Assembly (NCBI GenBank): GCA_025201765.1
Contig: MU623500.1
Span: 1 to 64,000, forward strand
DNA from: Daldinia sp. FL1419
Lineage: Eukaryota; Ascomycota; Sordariomycetes; Xylariales; Hypoxylaceae
DNA: 64,000 nt
Direction of reading: 5' to 3'
Shown: one piece after another, positions 13,801 through 26,348 of the stretch
How positions within the stretch are numbered: the stretch's first letter is position 1
Layout: every line of letters begins with the position of its first letter
Made by a program: the position numbers and the translations under genes
Notes under the pieces: model-generated
What the model was told of the DNA's origin: nothing
What the model saw: only the letters and a program-made list of their open reading frames with translations
The model's database searches: none

Positions 13801-15371
13801 CGCAGCTGGTACCTGTCAGGTGACGGACGGTAACGCATGCATAATCTTCCTAGGTATTGTACCGTGTGTAGATTTGGTTATGTAGGTATGTATAGTTAGA
13901 AACATCAGGCAAAATACTTCCTAGGTTATGGTAAGAGTGGAGGTAGGATCATCTGCTCTTTTTGGGTAATCGACGAAGGAAATATCCAGGGTTCTCCTCT
14001 TAGAGCCTCGTCTAGCTCGTCTAGGTTCTCAGATGTCGAATGCGCGAGATGAACCATACTTAAGTTATAAGCCATTACAAGCACTACCGGCCGGTCGAGC
14101 GTAGCTGGATAGTTGGTGCATTGTTGGGTGTGCATCGGAAGCGCTCGGAGGGACAGACAGCTGAACTACCCAATATTTTCACCGACAAATAACTTATATG
14201 GCACCAGGTGATAATCGACTAACAAATGCGAGTTGCCCCTTTCAGCTCAACCAAAGACTTGTGCAAGGTTTCGCGGCATTCGAATTAATCATGCTCCGGT
14301 ATTGGCGGACTTAGCATCCAGATTTGCCAACTTCACCCGGGCATTTTTCGAAACTCGACAATCCATGTTGCCATGCCGCCATACTACCAGCGGAGATGCA
14401 CCAAGCACGGAATAGTATGAGAAGCAACTTAGTTGCTAGCATCCAGCACAAACAATAGGCTTGTCCGTGCAGGGTCAACCCGCTTAAGTTTCCTCTCTTA
14501 GCCGGCACCGCGTCGTCCAATGCATCTTATCCAATAACTCGTCTGTAACTCTAAGTTGGAGCTCTTGCATGAGATCAGATCAAACGCGCGCGCGAACCGG
14601 CGACCAAGAAGAATGATTTCATCCCTAGTAACGAGATCATCTTTGCCGAGAAGATTAAAATTGAGAAAGAGAAAGTATGAGCAACGTAGTATTTTTACGG
14701 GTTGGTTCAGCCATGAGGCGTATAAGTATGAAAGTAGTTTCAGGTGGTTCGTGGGAGATATATATATAAATATAAATATGAATATAAAATAAAATAAAAT
14801 ATGAAGGGGGCGTTAGGATAGAGGAGTTGTGAAGTATGACGCAAGTAGGATGTAAATGAAGGATATTGAAGATATTGGATTACTGATGCAAACGACCCTT
14901 TAATGTTGCTAACAAACTTAGTAGGTACCTAAATAAGTACCTATGTACCTTATATTATTTGCTTTTTCTTTTTTTCCGATTCCTTTTTTTTCTTTTCTCA
15001 ACTTGTACAAGGGAGGGAGAGTTTACGTTACTCGAGATAAAAAGAGGCGGGAGGATTCAGAAATCAGAAAAAAAAAGTCTAAAAGAATGTCCGTCAGCCC
15101 ATTGGATTGGCGTGGGGTTTGTGCAACCAAGTTATCATGCACTCCATCTACGGGGTAGTACTTTCCTCCAAGGTAAAAAGCGCAAGTAGAAGTCGCAATG
15201 GCTGTAATGTAGGTATGTATATAATGAGGTGGGCATATAAGTGTAAGGTAGTATAAAGTAGTCAAGGTAACTAGTTATTATATGTAGGTAAGTATGGTAC
15301 TATAGCTGTGTACTACGGTTGTGGTACTACAGTGATGTACGAAATTGTCTAATCCATACAGAACATGCCTC

Positions 15372-15391
15372 TTTTTTTTTTTTTTTTTTTT
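15372..15391. repeat. T20 homopolymer
   Basis: A run of twenty T residues in intergenic DNA. Confidence 0.85.
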
Positions 15392-16226
15392 CTCGCTGCA
15401 ATAGCATAGTTGCAATGGCTGCAAATGGCTGCAAATAACTGCAATGTAGGTAGGGTCCGCTACCAGCGCCTAACGTAGCCCTGCACAGGCAGGAAAAAAA
15501 AAAGAGATAGAGCAAGACTAGCAAGATTATAATAGGTAAGATAGAAGCTACATCTGCCGCCGTTGCTACCTTATAACCTATATACCTGGCACATAACCAC
15601 TTACCTAGGAGAGCTAGGAGGAAAGCCTAGAGGGAAGTCTAAGCCGCCCCGAACAACCTCGCTCACCTCGATACAACGTTAATAAACGCGCCCGCACGAA
15701 AGAGCGGCCCGACCATACCAAACCGACCTACCAAAAGGTACTAGGTTACCTAGGAAGGTATTTGTACCACTCTTTTAGGTACATTGGCATTTGGCAATTA
15801 CGCATCTTACATCAAGACCACATTAAAAAGCCTTGGAAGTTACATAATGTACACCTTTAGGAAGTTACCGAAGTTACCTTACAAGCTTGAACACTTATGA
15901 AGCTCAACATACCTCATATAAGAAACCTTTGCCTCAAAAATACAACTACATCTTACAACCAAGGGAAGGGATAACTACCCGAAAGATACAATAGTTCTAG
16001 ATTTGGCTTCCGCTCCCGACCGATTTTTTTTCTTTTTTATTGTTCTTTTTATCTCTTGTACGTTTTTACACTTTCTAAATTACGCAAACCCTATCGACCT
16101 TATTATTGCTGTGGTTATCATCATCATCGACGTACATCTTGCCCAAAACTCCACATCTATCTTTTTACCCATTTATCAATCTAACCTATCTACCTAGGTA
16201 CCTTACCTAGCCGGACCGGGGTTGCA

Positions 16227-16243
16227 TTTTTTTTTTTTTTTTT
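16227..16243. repeat. T17 homopolymer
   Basis: A run of seventeen T residues about 1 kb upstream of the GTPase gene, next to TACCTAGGTACC words. Confidence 0.85.
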
Positions 16244-16500
16244 CCTTTTCCTTCTTAGGGGTGTGCTGGCTGCATGCCTACGGTACCTACCTCACATATA
16301 CGCTACCAGGTACCTAGTCCAGGGTACCTACAACTACTGTACAGAGGTATTCTAGTACTTACCTCTTAAGAAACCCGTACCGACTGAACCGTACCGGTAT
16401 GCGCCTAAGTGCTTAGGTGTAATGCTGTTGCATTTTCATTTTGACCATTTATTTCCTCCCATTCACCTCTAAGAACCATCTTTAATCCATCTTACATGTA

Positions 16501-16527
16501 CATAACCACATAACCACATAACCATAT
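16501..16527. repeat. CATAACCAC 9-bp tandem repeat
   Basis: Three near-perfect copies of a 9-bp unit (CATAACCAC/CATAACCAT), upstream of the GTPase gene. Confidence 0.75.
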
Positions 16528-17216
16528 AAACATATAATATCTACCCCTCTTTTTGGCCCCCTAAATAACTTTCTGGCTCTGTACCTAGTCTCCCCCGTTT
16601 ATCTTTTTTCCCCTTCCCATCCTCTCACGGGCGTACCGAAGAATTGCTGCGTCTGATTCCCTTCCCTGGTTCGTCACTTCAAGCAAGGAAAGGGGCCAGC
16701 CGCGCTTTTATTTTCGTCATCCCCGTTCCCCGACTTCAACCAACGCGGCTCTTTTTTTTTTATCTGATTGTTTTTTAAGCGGCTACCTACATATATAAAA
16801 GCTATATCACATATATACCTCGACCTTAGGTATCCGCTTGAATCCGCTTGACCTTACCTTTCGTCAACAACGATCATACTCCAACAGACCAACATCCAGC
16901 GCATCTAGCTTCTGACATTTAGCTTCTAAGGTGCAAGACATAAAATAAGAGCCGTTTCCCCATCTACCACTTAGATGACGATACTTTCACCACCACACTC
17001 CAGCTAAACCCCAACTCGGTCTTTGCTTTGTCGTTTGTCGCTTTTCAGTGACAGACACGAGCTGACGGGCTGACGGATTTTTGCTTTGCTGATCAAAATT
17101 TTTTTCTTACCTTAGCGCCTCTGATGCGCTTTTCATGAAATCCGGAGCTTGGAGCTTGAGGCTAGCTTAGAGCTTAAAAGCTGAAGCTGTGGCCAAAAAA
17201 AATTTCATCAAAAAAT

Positions 17217-18565
17217 ATGCCTCCTCCAAGACAAGGCCGTTACCAACCTGCGTTCGTCTCCTCCGCTGGTTTAAATTCTTCAATTTATTTTGTCCTACTC
17301 TTGACCAAATAACTAACATTTCAATTCTGCGAGTAGTCGGGAATTTCACGTCGTTGTGTTAGGTGCAGGTAAGAATTTATTATTTTATTTATTATTTTTT
17401 ATGTTTTCCCCCATCTCGGGGCTGCAGTGTAGAATCAAGCTTTTTTTTTCTTCGAGGTTTACTCCCCCATGTTGAACCCTTTATTCCCCTTGCTTATGTG
17501 TAACCGCCGCTAACTTCTACTAGGCGGAGTCGGGAAGAGTTGTCTTACAGGTAATATTCCTCCCTAGCTGCAGCTGATTCCGATTGGATCATCTTGAATT
17601 GAAAAGAGACGCGATCTGTTTACGCCTCGTGCGTCATTCTCTACGCTAAGAGTCTAATTGCTAATGGGCTTTCTTATTTTGTGATAGCTCAGTTTGTCCA
17701 TAACGAATGGATTGAGAGTTATGATCCAACCATTGAAGACTCATATCGGACCCAGGTAGCCGTCGACGTAAGTGTGACTATAACACGATATCAAACCCGT
17801 TGGTTTGGGCGTCAAATGTCTGCTGACACATTCGGACTAGGGTCGCCAGGTAGTTCTAGAGATGTAAGACAATGCCAACTACAAACATGACCCACCATTC
17901 TTTTCTTGTCAACGTTCTAGCATGACTAACAAGACCACAGTCTAGATACTGCAGGAACTGAACAATTCGGTTGGTCACATCGCTCGATGCACCATTTACT
18001 TGGTGATTACACTAACTCAGCTCTAGTTGCTATGCGGGATCTGTACATGAAAACTGGTCAAGGGTTTTTACTAGTCTACAGTATCACCTCAAGTTCGTCA
18101 TTAACTGAGCTGGCGGGGCTACGTGATGAGATCATCCGTATCAAAGACGACGAGACCGTGCCAATTGTTATCTGTGGGAACAAGGCCGATCTAGAAGACC
18201 AGAGGTCCGTGCCACGCACCAAAGGCTTCCAAATCTCGGAGAGATGGGGTGCGCCATACTACGAAGCTAGTGCTCGGACGAGGAGTAAGTGCATTTACCC
18301 ACAAGTTCTTCCGCATGCATTCACTCCTACCCGTATTTGAAACCCCGTGGTCTTAGAATGGCCAGACTAATACTTCAAAGCAAACGTTGATGAAGTATTC
18401 ATCGATCTATGTCGACAAATGCTGCGAAAATATGATGCCGCAGAGCCCGTCGAGGATCAAGATGACAAGTTCGATCCATACTCCATATCCTATTATAAAA
18501 GGCGAAGACGGAGGAAAGATGGGGAACGAGGTTCAAGCCACCGGCCTAGATGTGTTATTCTGTGA
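17217..18565 (+). CDS. rsr1: Ras-superfamily GTPase, Rap1/Rsr1 (Krev-1) type
   Basis: A 222-aa small GTPase assembled from eight exons: 17217-17251, 17337-17368, 17524-17550, 17688-17767, 17841-17863, 17941-17969, 18027-18284 and 18381-18565. Every junction restores a conserved Ras motif: P-loop GAGGVGKS (21-28), switch I YDPTIEDSY (43-51), switch II DTAGTEQF (68-75), NKAD (127-130) and SAR (157-159). The C-terminus has a basic stretch (KRRRRRK) and ends CVIL, a CAAX box whose final Leu predicts geranylgeranylation and membrane attachment. Rap-like features are the FVAMRDLYM stretch and the long tail. Yeast Rsr1/Bud1 directs bud-site polarity; fungal Krev-1 proteins act in polarity and development. 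The first intron has a weak donor (GTTCGT), so the first 12 residues are the least certain part. Total coding length is 669 nt. Confidence 0.88.
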
Positions 18566-20883
18566 TTTCTCTTGTAGCTCTCACTCGAGAGCTCATGGGG
18601 GGAATGTGGGCGAGGGCAAGGCCTTGAATGAGGATTCAGATACAGCGGGCAGGCGACTTCTAGTCGTCAGTACACCTTTTCGAATTATAGAATAGCCAAG
18701 CGGTTTAGGAGCGAATATTCTATACAATGGAAAATCAGGCGCTTATTACGATCAATTGAAACGAGGACGAGGAGGCTCTCTAATGGGTTCAATAAGCATT
18801 TCGGTTTCGTATTTTGCTGCTATTCCGCAGCGCTTCTTCGGACCAACGTTTGTTCTATCGGAAGAATATCACAGCGAATACCCTTTCGCATTCTGGGGCA
18901 AACATTCAGGGTTATGGGCAGGCTTGCATGTTCATCGTATTGCATGGGGATGGCATAGTATGCATACGTCGCGGATCAGCAAACGAACGACAGCGTTCCA
19001 AGCTCGAATAAGGAGCTCTACGAACATGTAGATTCCTCGAGTTATCGTACCGACCGTTTACTTTCTACTTTCGGGACATTTGGGTTTCGATGTGGAGCTT
19101 TTTATCTTGCTTTTGTTTTCTTGTTGAAGATCCGGACTGCGCAGGCAACTTACATATTTGAGAATCCATTTATGATACTACAATACTTACTCGTTACGGA
19201 GAAATAGGCATTTCCCATCCGAGAATATATATATACCCACTTTGCCGCCAAAATATTCGAATAACCCCCCTTTTTGAATTGGGGAGTGATTGAAGTGTAG
19301 GCGATTTATTCATGTGATCTATATGCTAGCTACCCGGTAACTTAACTTACCTGGGGGGTTTGGTTTCGGGGATTTGAGGGTTCGTGAGGGTATAGCTTGG
19401 CGGTTGATCGACTGGGTGGAAGGAAGGCTTTCAAATACCCTGCCTTCGACGATCTTGACTCGTATAACGAGTTTGAGCTTATACGAAAATAGATCGAGGT
19501 AACATCCGAGGCTCTGCCTCCACATGGAAGGGGTCCAAGGTAGATCTCGTCGCTTGGACCACCTGACTTTACGGGCCTCATCACACCTAGGTGGGTTGTT
19601 TCGGCTCACCTTGCAGACTACCACAGCCGTCGAAAGTACGGGCTGTATCATATCTCTCCCTTCCTTACTGACCCCGCCCTGCAGTACTAGATCGGCCGGT
19701 GGAGAAAGCAAGCATATCAAGTGTATTTATCGGTTCATGCGCGTTTTACCTCTTTTTTTTTTCTCAGAAAGAAGAAAATAGCGACCGAAACGGGAAAGGC
19801 AGATGCCCGGAAGAGGTTGGCAGAGGTGGGGACGGGAATGGGGAGGGGATGGATGCGGTATGTGATGTTGGTCAAGTTTGGTCCGCTAGGACCAATGTGG
19901 GCGGCGCGAGTGAGGCTTAACCGCTAGAACTCGCACAACGGGCACATGACCTGCGCATCGCTTGAAAGGTGAGAGGTGTCGACCAACGGCCTTCCTCCGC
20001 GTACGCTTCTTCTTGGTTTTGTCGCATACTTGCCGAAGATACCTTACCTGGCCGACTTTACCTTAGGTCTGCATGCCGGGGTGTTGGATCCTTGGGCATG
20101 CTTAACCTACCTACCTATATACTGTGCGCAGCGATTGTGCACCTAGGATAGGTAGAGACCAGAGAGGTGGAATAGATGGTTCATTTGGTCGTTCGAGGAC
20201 TCCGTTGACCCGGTTCGGGAGGGTCTAACTTGGATATGTGCATATCGTACATGTATGTTTATGCGAGGCTGGTGTCGCGAAGCTGGATAGGTGTTCTCTC
20301 GGGGTAGCAAGCGAGCAAGCAAGCATATCTGCATGTAGATGGTAGGTAGATGTTGATCATGCAGCGTGGGGAGAGGGATGTTATGTCATGTACGACACGT
20401 CACGCTTAGAGTGTTGCTGAACACATTTTCTGCAACCGTCGATGCTTGCAATATATTTGTCTAACAGTGATTCCTACTAATGCTGCGTCTTGCGTTTTCG
20501 AAGAAGATACCTCCCCACCTATATATAGAATGAATGTATGCAACCGCATGGAGTATTCCGGCGCGAGGTGCATGTCCTTAGATACATCGGGATAGAAAAC
20601 TCTACACCTATGAACTTTCATGGTGGTAAGATCTACAGTTAAGTAACCCGACGCGAATAGAATATGTAGATACTGAAAAGGCGATATAGTAGGCGTCGAG
20701 GATCCCGATACTCCCGACCTATTTACGCCCTTTGTCTCCCTAGTCCTCGCATCATCGTGTAACCGGAAACCATTACGGTGCCTCTAGATAACACGTATCT
20801 CTGGGTATGTCAGATTCGTAGAGACTAGAATATGGACACCTACTAGTGTAGACATATTTACATAGGTATTTACATCACCGACA

Positions 20884-20910
20884 CTCTACATTCTCTACAT
20901 TCTCTACATT
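20884..20910. repeat. CTCTACATT x3 tandem repeat
   Basis: Three perfect copies of a 9-bp unit in intergenic DNA. Confidence 0.85.
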
Positions 20911-21029
20911 CGTTGCACAACTACTCTGCGCGTCCTAACAGCCGGCTATGTAAAAAAGAATATATAGGTATAGATATAAAATAAGGAGACAACCTAACCG
21001 CTATCTCAAAACTGGTACGATGAATACCT

Positions 21030-21052
21030 AACCTAGGTAGGTAGGTAGGTAT
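21030..21052. repeat. (TAGG)n microsatellite
   Basis: ACCTAGG followed by three further TAGG units, the same word class as the other TAGGTA clusters. Confidence 0.75.
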
Positions 21053-22032
21053 CAAAGTGACATCGACCGATTAGCGCCGGACGCTAAGTAGTCAATAGTC
21101 GATAGACTTCGTCGCCACGAACTAGCGTTCCACGTGTACGTCGCCGAGGTAGGCAAGCAATGGGGGGATCCCGATGCCAACTACGCCTTGTTAGTCCATT
21201 ACCGTGGTATTGAGGCTCAAAATCTTCCAACCTAGTATGGTTCTGGTTTAGGTGGTTTGGCGTGGTATTAGCTGGTTATCGTAGACTTGTCCAGGTTAGG
21301 TCGGGTAGTTAGGTCACTAGGCGAATAACGTGGTCTGATGTTGATGCCTCGTGGGGAATAGGTATTAGGCTGAGTTGGTGGTTGTCGTATGGACTTGTAA
21401 TTACTTCCGACTACGTAACGATGGTTCCCGCTGATAGGTTGATTTATGACTACCAAGTAGATACTCAACGTGATATTCAGACATACTAAGCAGTAATTAA
21501 GCCAAGTTTTTTGAGCTCTAACACCAGGGCTTAGATTTTGTAGCAGGAGATGAAATAGAGTTTCTTTATAAACGGGTTGATATCTAGGTAACCGACGAAG
21601 ACATTTTCTCCCCCCTACTTCCGCCCCCCGAGCAAGGGATTTCCCAGGTATAAGATGGCCCGGCGGCCCATATGTAGTATCAACGAAAAGATTCCGAAGT
21701 CACGTCTATTTCGACCGGCTTTTCATCGATATGCAAAACCCTAAGCGTATCCTGGGTAGTCGTCGGGTTTCTGGTTATCTTACATATAGAACAAAGGACT
21801 TGTTCTATATACAAGAGCGTCGCAGTTCCATAGTAGATAGAATCCCTCGCTTCTTGGCCTGCCTCGTGACACTAGTTGATGTCACCCTGAGATTTCAATG
21901 CCATATAACGTATAGTCCCAGTGTGATCGGGTTTCCATTAGTATCATCGTGTAGCTAAGATTATCAGGTAGTATTCACAGTTATAGCGTAATCTGGCTGA
22001 TGGGATTGAAAATGAGCATTGGAACTAGCCTT

Positions 22033-23352
22033 TTAAGAAGTAGCAGATTTGGCTTCGATGTACCGTTGCAAAGTCTTTTTCTGGAGGGCTCGTTGCTCAT
22101 TAATGACCTCCCACAACTCTTCATTTTCCTTCTTTAGTTCCTGATCCCCAACAGTGTCCTCAGCCGGTGTCTGGAAGGCGAGGATAGCTTGTTCCAAGAC
22201 ATCATGCGGGAGTCCGTTAGTTTTGAGCATCTTGCTAAACCTCGTGTCTTCCGAGATATCGGAATGTAATTGGGAGGTGAAGTTATAGCTGCGGGCTCCC
22301 AGGAACGGCTTTACAACAGCAAATGGCTTAGTAGATCGGGAGGTCGGGAGAGGTGAGACAAAGACGATGTTTGTTACAGAAGCGTTGAGGTTTGTTAGTT
22401 CTGTGGAATCGGCACGACTGCTCAAGTCCCACCGTAGAATCTGGCCTTGCGGATGGCCTGATATTAACGTCGTACCATCGTAGCTTAACGCCATGCACAA
22501 TGCCGCTCCCGCTTCCTGAGGCGTAGCACCAAAAGCTGATGAAACTTGTACGGCAGTAGAGCTGGCTTCTACGCTTTGAGGACCTAGTAGAGCCTTTCCG
22601 GCGAATAAATCGATAGCAAATAGCGAGCCGTCGTCGGAAGAGACATAGATAGCTCGTGCGCATGGATCGAGAGACACACAGAGTGGCGAGCTGGGGAACA
22701 ACAGTGTCCGTAGAGCTACGCCTTGCTGATAGTTCCAGATGACACAGGACTTATCCTTGCTCGCTGAGACGCAGATATTTGTGTCTGGGTTCACACTGGA
22801 ACCGATAGCAAGAGACGTGATGGCGGCTCTGTGATTTGACAGCGTCTCTTGAGGCTCATGTTCGATGGTCGAGTCCAGTTCCAGTAAGCGAGGGACGGCC
22901 CAGACGTTAATATTAGAGTCTTCGGACCCGGTAAGAAGATGGTAGGGCGTAACAGCAATACACGTGATTGCCTGGACGTGGCAAGCAGACGTTGTCACTT
23001 GTCTACCGGTACAGACCTCCCATATGAAGAGCCTACCCTCTTGAGATCCCAGATAAAGCACATCGTCTTGCAGAGCTATACTCCGGATACGCTCTGGAAA
23101 AGTAACCAACGCTTCTTGATTACCCTTGGCCCTCGAGTAAACGTGTACCGTAGATTTGTCTTCCTGGGCTGTAAACACATGCGTGTCACTCACAGCCAGA
23201 CAATGGCGGGGAGCAGAGCTCTTCTTAAATGTAGTCGTCGTCGAATGGCTGGGGTGGAGCGTGTGCTCGTAAATACCGGCATCTTTTGATATGGCGGTAT
23301 TATTAGATAATGGTGGCCCAGCCACGGAAACCAAGTAAGTTTCGGTCAACAT
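22033..23352 (-). CDS. ipi3: Pre-rRNA processing WD40 protein Ipi3
   Basis: A single-exon 439-aa WD40 protein. In yeast, Ipi3 (WDR18 in animals) forms the Rix1-Ipi1-Ipi3 complex. That complex acts in the nucleus on pre-60S particles for ITS2 processing and Rea1-dependent remodelling, and also in replication licensing. The order of elements fits Ipi3: an N-terminal LTETYLVSVAGPPLSNN opening, WD-type blades with LYLGSQEGRLFIWEV, LLTGSEDSNINVWAV, CVSASKDKSCVIWNY and LISGHPQGQILRWDL, then a C-terminal acidic/Gln helix (about 400-434) likely to form a coiled coil. The length is usual for the family. The start is an ATG directly preceding the conserved opening. Antisense open frames inside it are shadows. 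No lesion is seen. Confidence 0.9.
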   Translation of the reverse strand: MLTETYLVSVAGPPLSNNTAISKDAGIYEHTLHPSHSTTTTFKKSSAPRHCLAVSDTHVFTAQEDKSTVHVYSRAKGNQEALVTFPERIRSIALQDDVLYLGSQEGRLFIWEVCTGRQVTTSACHVQAITCIAVTPYHLLTGSEDSNINVWAVPRLLELDSTIEHEPQETLSNHRAAITSLAIGSSVNPDTNICVSASKDKSCVIWNYQQGVALRTLLFPSSPLCVSLDPCARAIYVSSDDGSLFAIDLFAGKALLGPQSVEASSTAVQVSSAFGATPQEAGAALCMALSYDGTTLISGHPQGQILRWDLSSRADSTELTNLNASVTNIVFVSPLPTSRSTKPFAVVKPFLGARSYNFTSQLHSDISEDTRFSKMLKTNGLPHDVLEQAILAFQTPAEDTVGDQELKKENEELWEVINEQRALQKKTLQRYIEAKSATS

Positions 23353-23616
23353 TGGCCCCTATTCCATGTGATCTCGTGATGGATCTAAAGTAGATTCGGA
23401 ATTATCATGGAATTGGGTGCGAACCAAACTCAATAGGTATTCCCCAATACCCACTGTTAGTGTCTTCGGCAATTTTTAGGATTGGTTCGATTACGTATGT
23501 AGATCCCGTAATATTCTTACTTTGGTATTATGCGAAGATCACGTATATGACTGGTTGTTTATGTTTTCTTAATGCTGTTTTATATGTTTGATATTTTAAA
23601 GATGTTAGTGCAGCTA

Positions 23617-23620
<4 letters not shown>

Positions 23621-23647
<27 letters not shown>
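23621..23647. repeat. T27 homopolymer
   Basis: The longest mononucleotide run in the window, about 270 bp upstream of the ipi3 start codon. It is likely to vary in length. Confidence 0.9.
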
Positions 23648-24466
23648 CCTTTACCTTTTCCCCCACAAATCTTCATTGGTGGTTGATCATTAACACGCCC
23701 CACTAACATGCAGAACGTTATGCGGGTCGTGCGTGGCTGTCGGTGGAGCCGGCAATGCGGCGTAGCCTCAGGGCTTGGCATTAGGGTGCGGCGCCTTCCA
23801 TTGAATAATAAAAGTTTGGAATCTACATAGAATCTGGAGCATTTCATATGTCTCTCTTAGTTATCTTATGTAAAACCTAGGGAAGCTACTGCCATGTATA
23901 TATGGCGTACCTAAAGTAAGATAGATCTATTACTTCCATACCTTCTTTCCTTGTTAAGAGAAAAAAAAAAAAAAGCTAAGTTTCTTGTATATGTTACATC
24001 AAATCTGGGTAAGGTAATTATAATTATCAATGTTAATCCCGTTTCTTTATCTTTTATTACCCTATCGCGACTAGACCTTCAAATAGCTTCCGGACTATAT
24101 ATTCGTGATCCAGATTTTTTTCCCATCTGGTTCTTTCGCCCGCAACTTCATGCATCATGCGCAGAAAAAGACCGAATGGGTGATTGCATGAAGTTAGGCC
24201 GTCGAGAAGCGATGTGGTATTCCTACATTGTACAACGGAAATGGGAGGCTTGTAACGGCGGCTACGTACGTGTGTTATTCCCAATCGATTTCATCTTCCC
24301 GCCCGATGGTTCATCCTGTTGCTATCCTCCGCCTGGACAGTTCATTCTTATACCTTTTTGCCAGTCTTCATTGGATACCATCACATCATTTTGACCACGG
24401 TCTTTGTTCATCGGAAACCATGATTCCTTGGCCACGCGGGTTTACACTACGTACTACATACATAGC

Positions 24467-24516
24467 TATGCGGGTAGCCATGCGGGTAGCCAAGACGAGC
24501 CACCAAGACGAGCCAA
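24467..24516. repeat. Two adjacent short duplications
   Basis: GCGGGTAGCCAT-type units occur twice in tandem and are followed by AAGACGAGCCACC/AAGACGAGCCAA. These are two different neighbouring tandem duplications in intergenic DNA. Confidence 0.7.
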
Positions 24517-26348
24517 ACTAAATCCTGCAACTGACGATAGTGCTGCAGCATGTCTGAGCTCCGCCTCTAGCTGGCCAATCCAACCGCGAGGCTTCACTCA
24601 GCTTCGAGAATCAGGTGGAGATCCTAACCGTGCCCGACTTTTATGTACAACGATACATAAACGGAATCAAGTAGGCCAATCCTCCACGGCTGCACCACGA
24701 ATGGGGCAGAAGCAGCTTTACGCGCAACGTGGTCGCCTATCTGTCGTATCGCTTGCCAGCTATAACGAGATCAAGTATTATTGTCATTCGACCGAATAAA
24801 CTTCTTATTTCAGATGCAAGGGGGTATGGAAAGAAAAAGTCATCTGAGGGAAAGCAAGAACCAATTAACTTATTACCTATTTTAGGTATTTAGGTATCAT
24901 TTTTGTCCGGGGAATAATCTGGATACCAAGTATTATGACTTCACAGAAGCCGGGTTTACTGATGGACCAGCTACCTAATTACACACCAACCGAATGCATA
25001 TGTACACCTATGTAGAGCTAGAGTTTGGAGGAGGCGTCGTTCTGGCCTCGGAGCTTTCTTTCGATCGTCCACAATAGTCCCTTCCTTCCATCTGACAACT
25101 GAATAGTTAATCTTGCGCCATGATCATCTTTCTTCAACCAAGGGTCTAGAATCTGGTTGGTAGACCATAGCAGACCTTGCTGCCATGGCTCATCAGAAAA
25201 ATCTCCGCATTAGGAAAAATAAAAATATGGTGTAATGCGGTCAAGTACAAAGTAGTCAATTGGTTAGTTAGACAGGAATAATTTCCAGAAACGATAGCGG
25301 CGTTGCATCGTATGAACTTGGCGAATGGATTCTTGAACCTCTCAATTAAATCGACTGATTGGTTCCTATGAGGACGCTACTATGGTCAAATACTACCCTA
25401 GAAAGCGATCCCTTGGCGAGAAGATCGGACGGTCAAGTCTCAAGAAAATGTCAAAGAGTCCCCAAGACCCCCCAAGCTTTCGAACTTTGTGGGAAGAAGC
25501 AAGGATTTTTCTTAGCTCTTCTAGGATAACTAACTACCTACATATACTTATATGTTAGAAGTGTTGGATATATGTAGGAATGTCTCAGGTGAGATGTTTT
25601 GTCATACCTGATTTCCCGTGATTTGGGGAAGAGGTTGTGTGGGCTGTTTGTGTTAAGCCATCCCGACGTTGGTAGGTATCGTGAGAGAGAAGGAATTATT
25701 GGAGATTGTTTTCTTTTAATCCTTTTTATATTTCTTTAACCTTCGTTAATAATTGTTAGGGCGGAACTACTTTGAGAGCTACTTGGTGACGACGAGCTCA
25801 GGTCCCACACTGGTTTTCCGTACCTCCTTTAGGCTCTCTCTGCGACCTTCTGCGACCCTTTCGCCTTCTCAAAAGGACCCCTGGCCTGGTCCGGGGGTCC
25901 ATGGTTCATGGATTTATTCATCTCTGTCGAATTACGAAAACCACCCACGTACGAACACAGCTCCATCCTTCACTAAAGGATACCCCTGTCCACCGCTCAA
26001 CCCTTCTCTGGGTCTTCAAATCCATGTGGATTGCCAACCCAGCTTTGAGCTTTTTTCGCACGTCTGGTTTTTGTTGATTTCTAGCTCCTTTGAATTCGTC
26101 TTCAACATTGTTTTTTTCCCTTTTTTTCAAGGAACATGTTTACTTTCGCGACTCTACGAAACATAATACGAGTATAATACGAAAATAATACGCTATATTG
26201 GATTTCAACTAGTCAAAGGTGGGAAAAAGCCACTATTTGGACACTTACCATCTCGCACGAAAAGAAACTCCTAGGATTTCACTGCCGGCTTACACTCCCC
26301 TGCAACGCCACCGACCGATTCACTTTGAACGCACGAACAAAAGTCACA

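Larger units (their letters stand above)
8141..17216. other. Nine-kilobase gene desert
   Basis: The first several hundred bases are presumably the 3' UTR of the RRM gene. Beyond that only short open frames without recognisable motifs occur on either strand. The longest, at 12100-12363 (+) and 9137-9457 (-), match no family I know. T-runs (9615-9632, 15372-15391, 16227-16243), an (AGT)10 repeat and TAGGTA words are scattered through it. No inverted or direct long repeats marking a transposon were recognised by eye. Multi-intron genes with very short exons could be hidden here. Confidence 0.55.
18566..22032. other. Intergenic, no supported gene
   Basis: This holds the GTPase 3' flank and about 3 kb of non-coding sequence upstream of the end of the convergent Ipi3 gene. 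The minus-strand open frame at 19319-19720 shows no family motif. A CTCTACATT triplication and TAGGTA clusters (21030-21052) are the only clear structures. Confidence 0.55.
23353..26348. other. Intergenic region between divergent genes
   Basis: About 3 kb separates the divergent Ipi3 gene and the 704-aa protein gene, so it carries both promoters. It holds a T27 run, a 12-bp imperfect repeat near 24467-24516 and C/T-rich leader sequence at about 25780-26150. Open frames at 24404-24799 and 25753-26166 lack recognisable motifs and probably reflect leader composition. Confidence 0.5.
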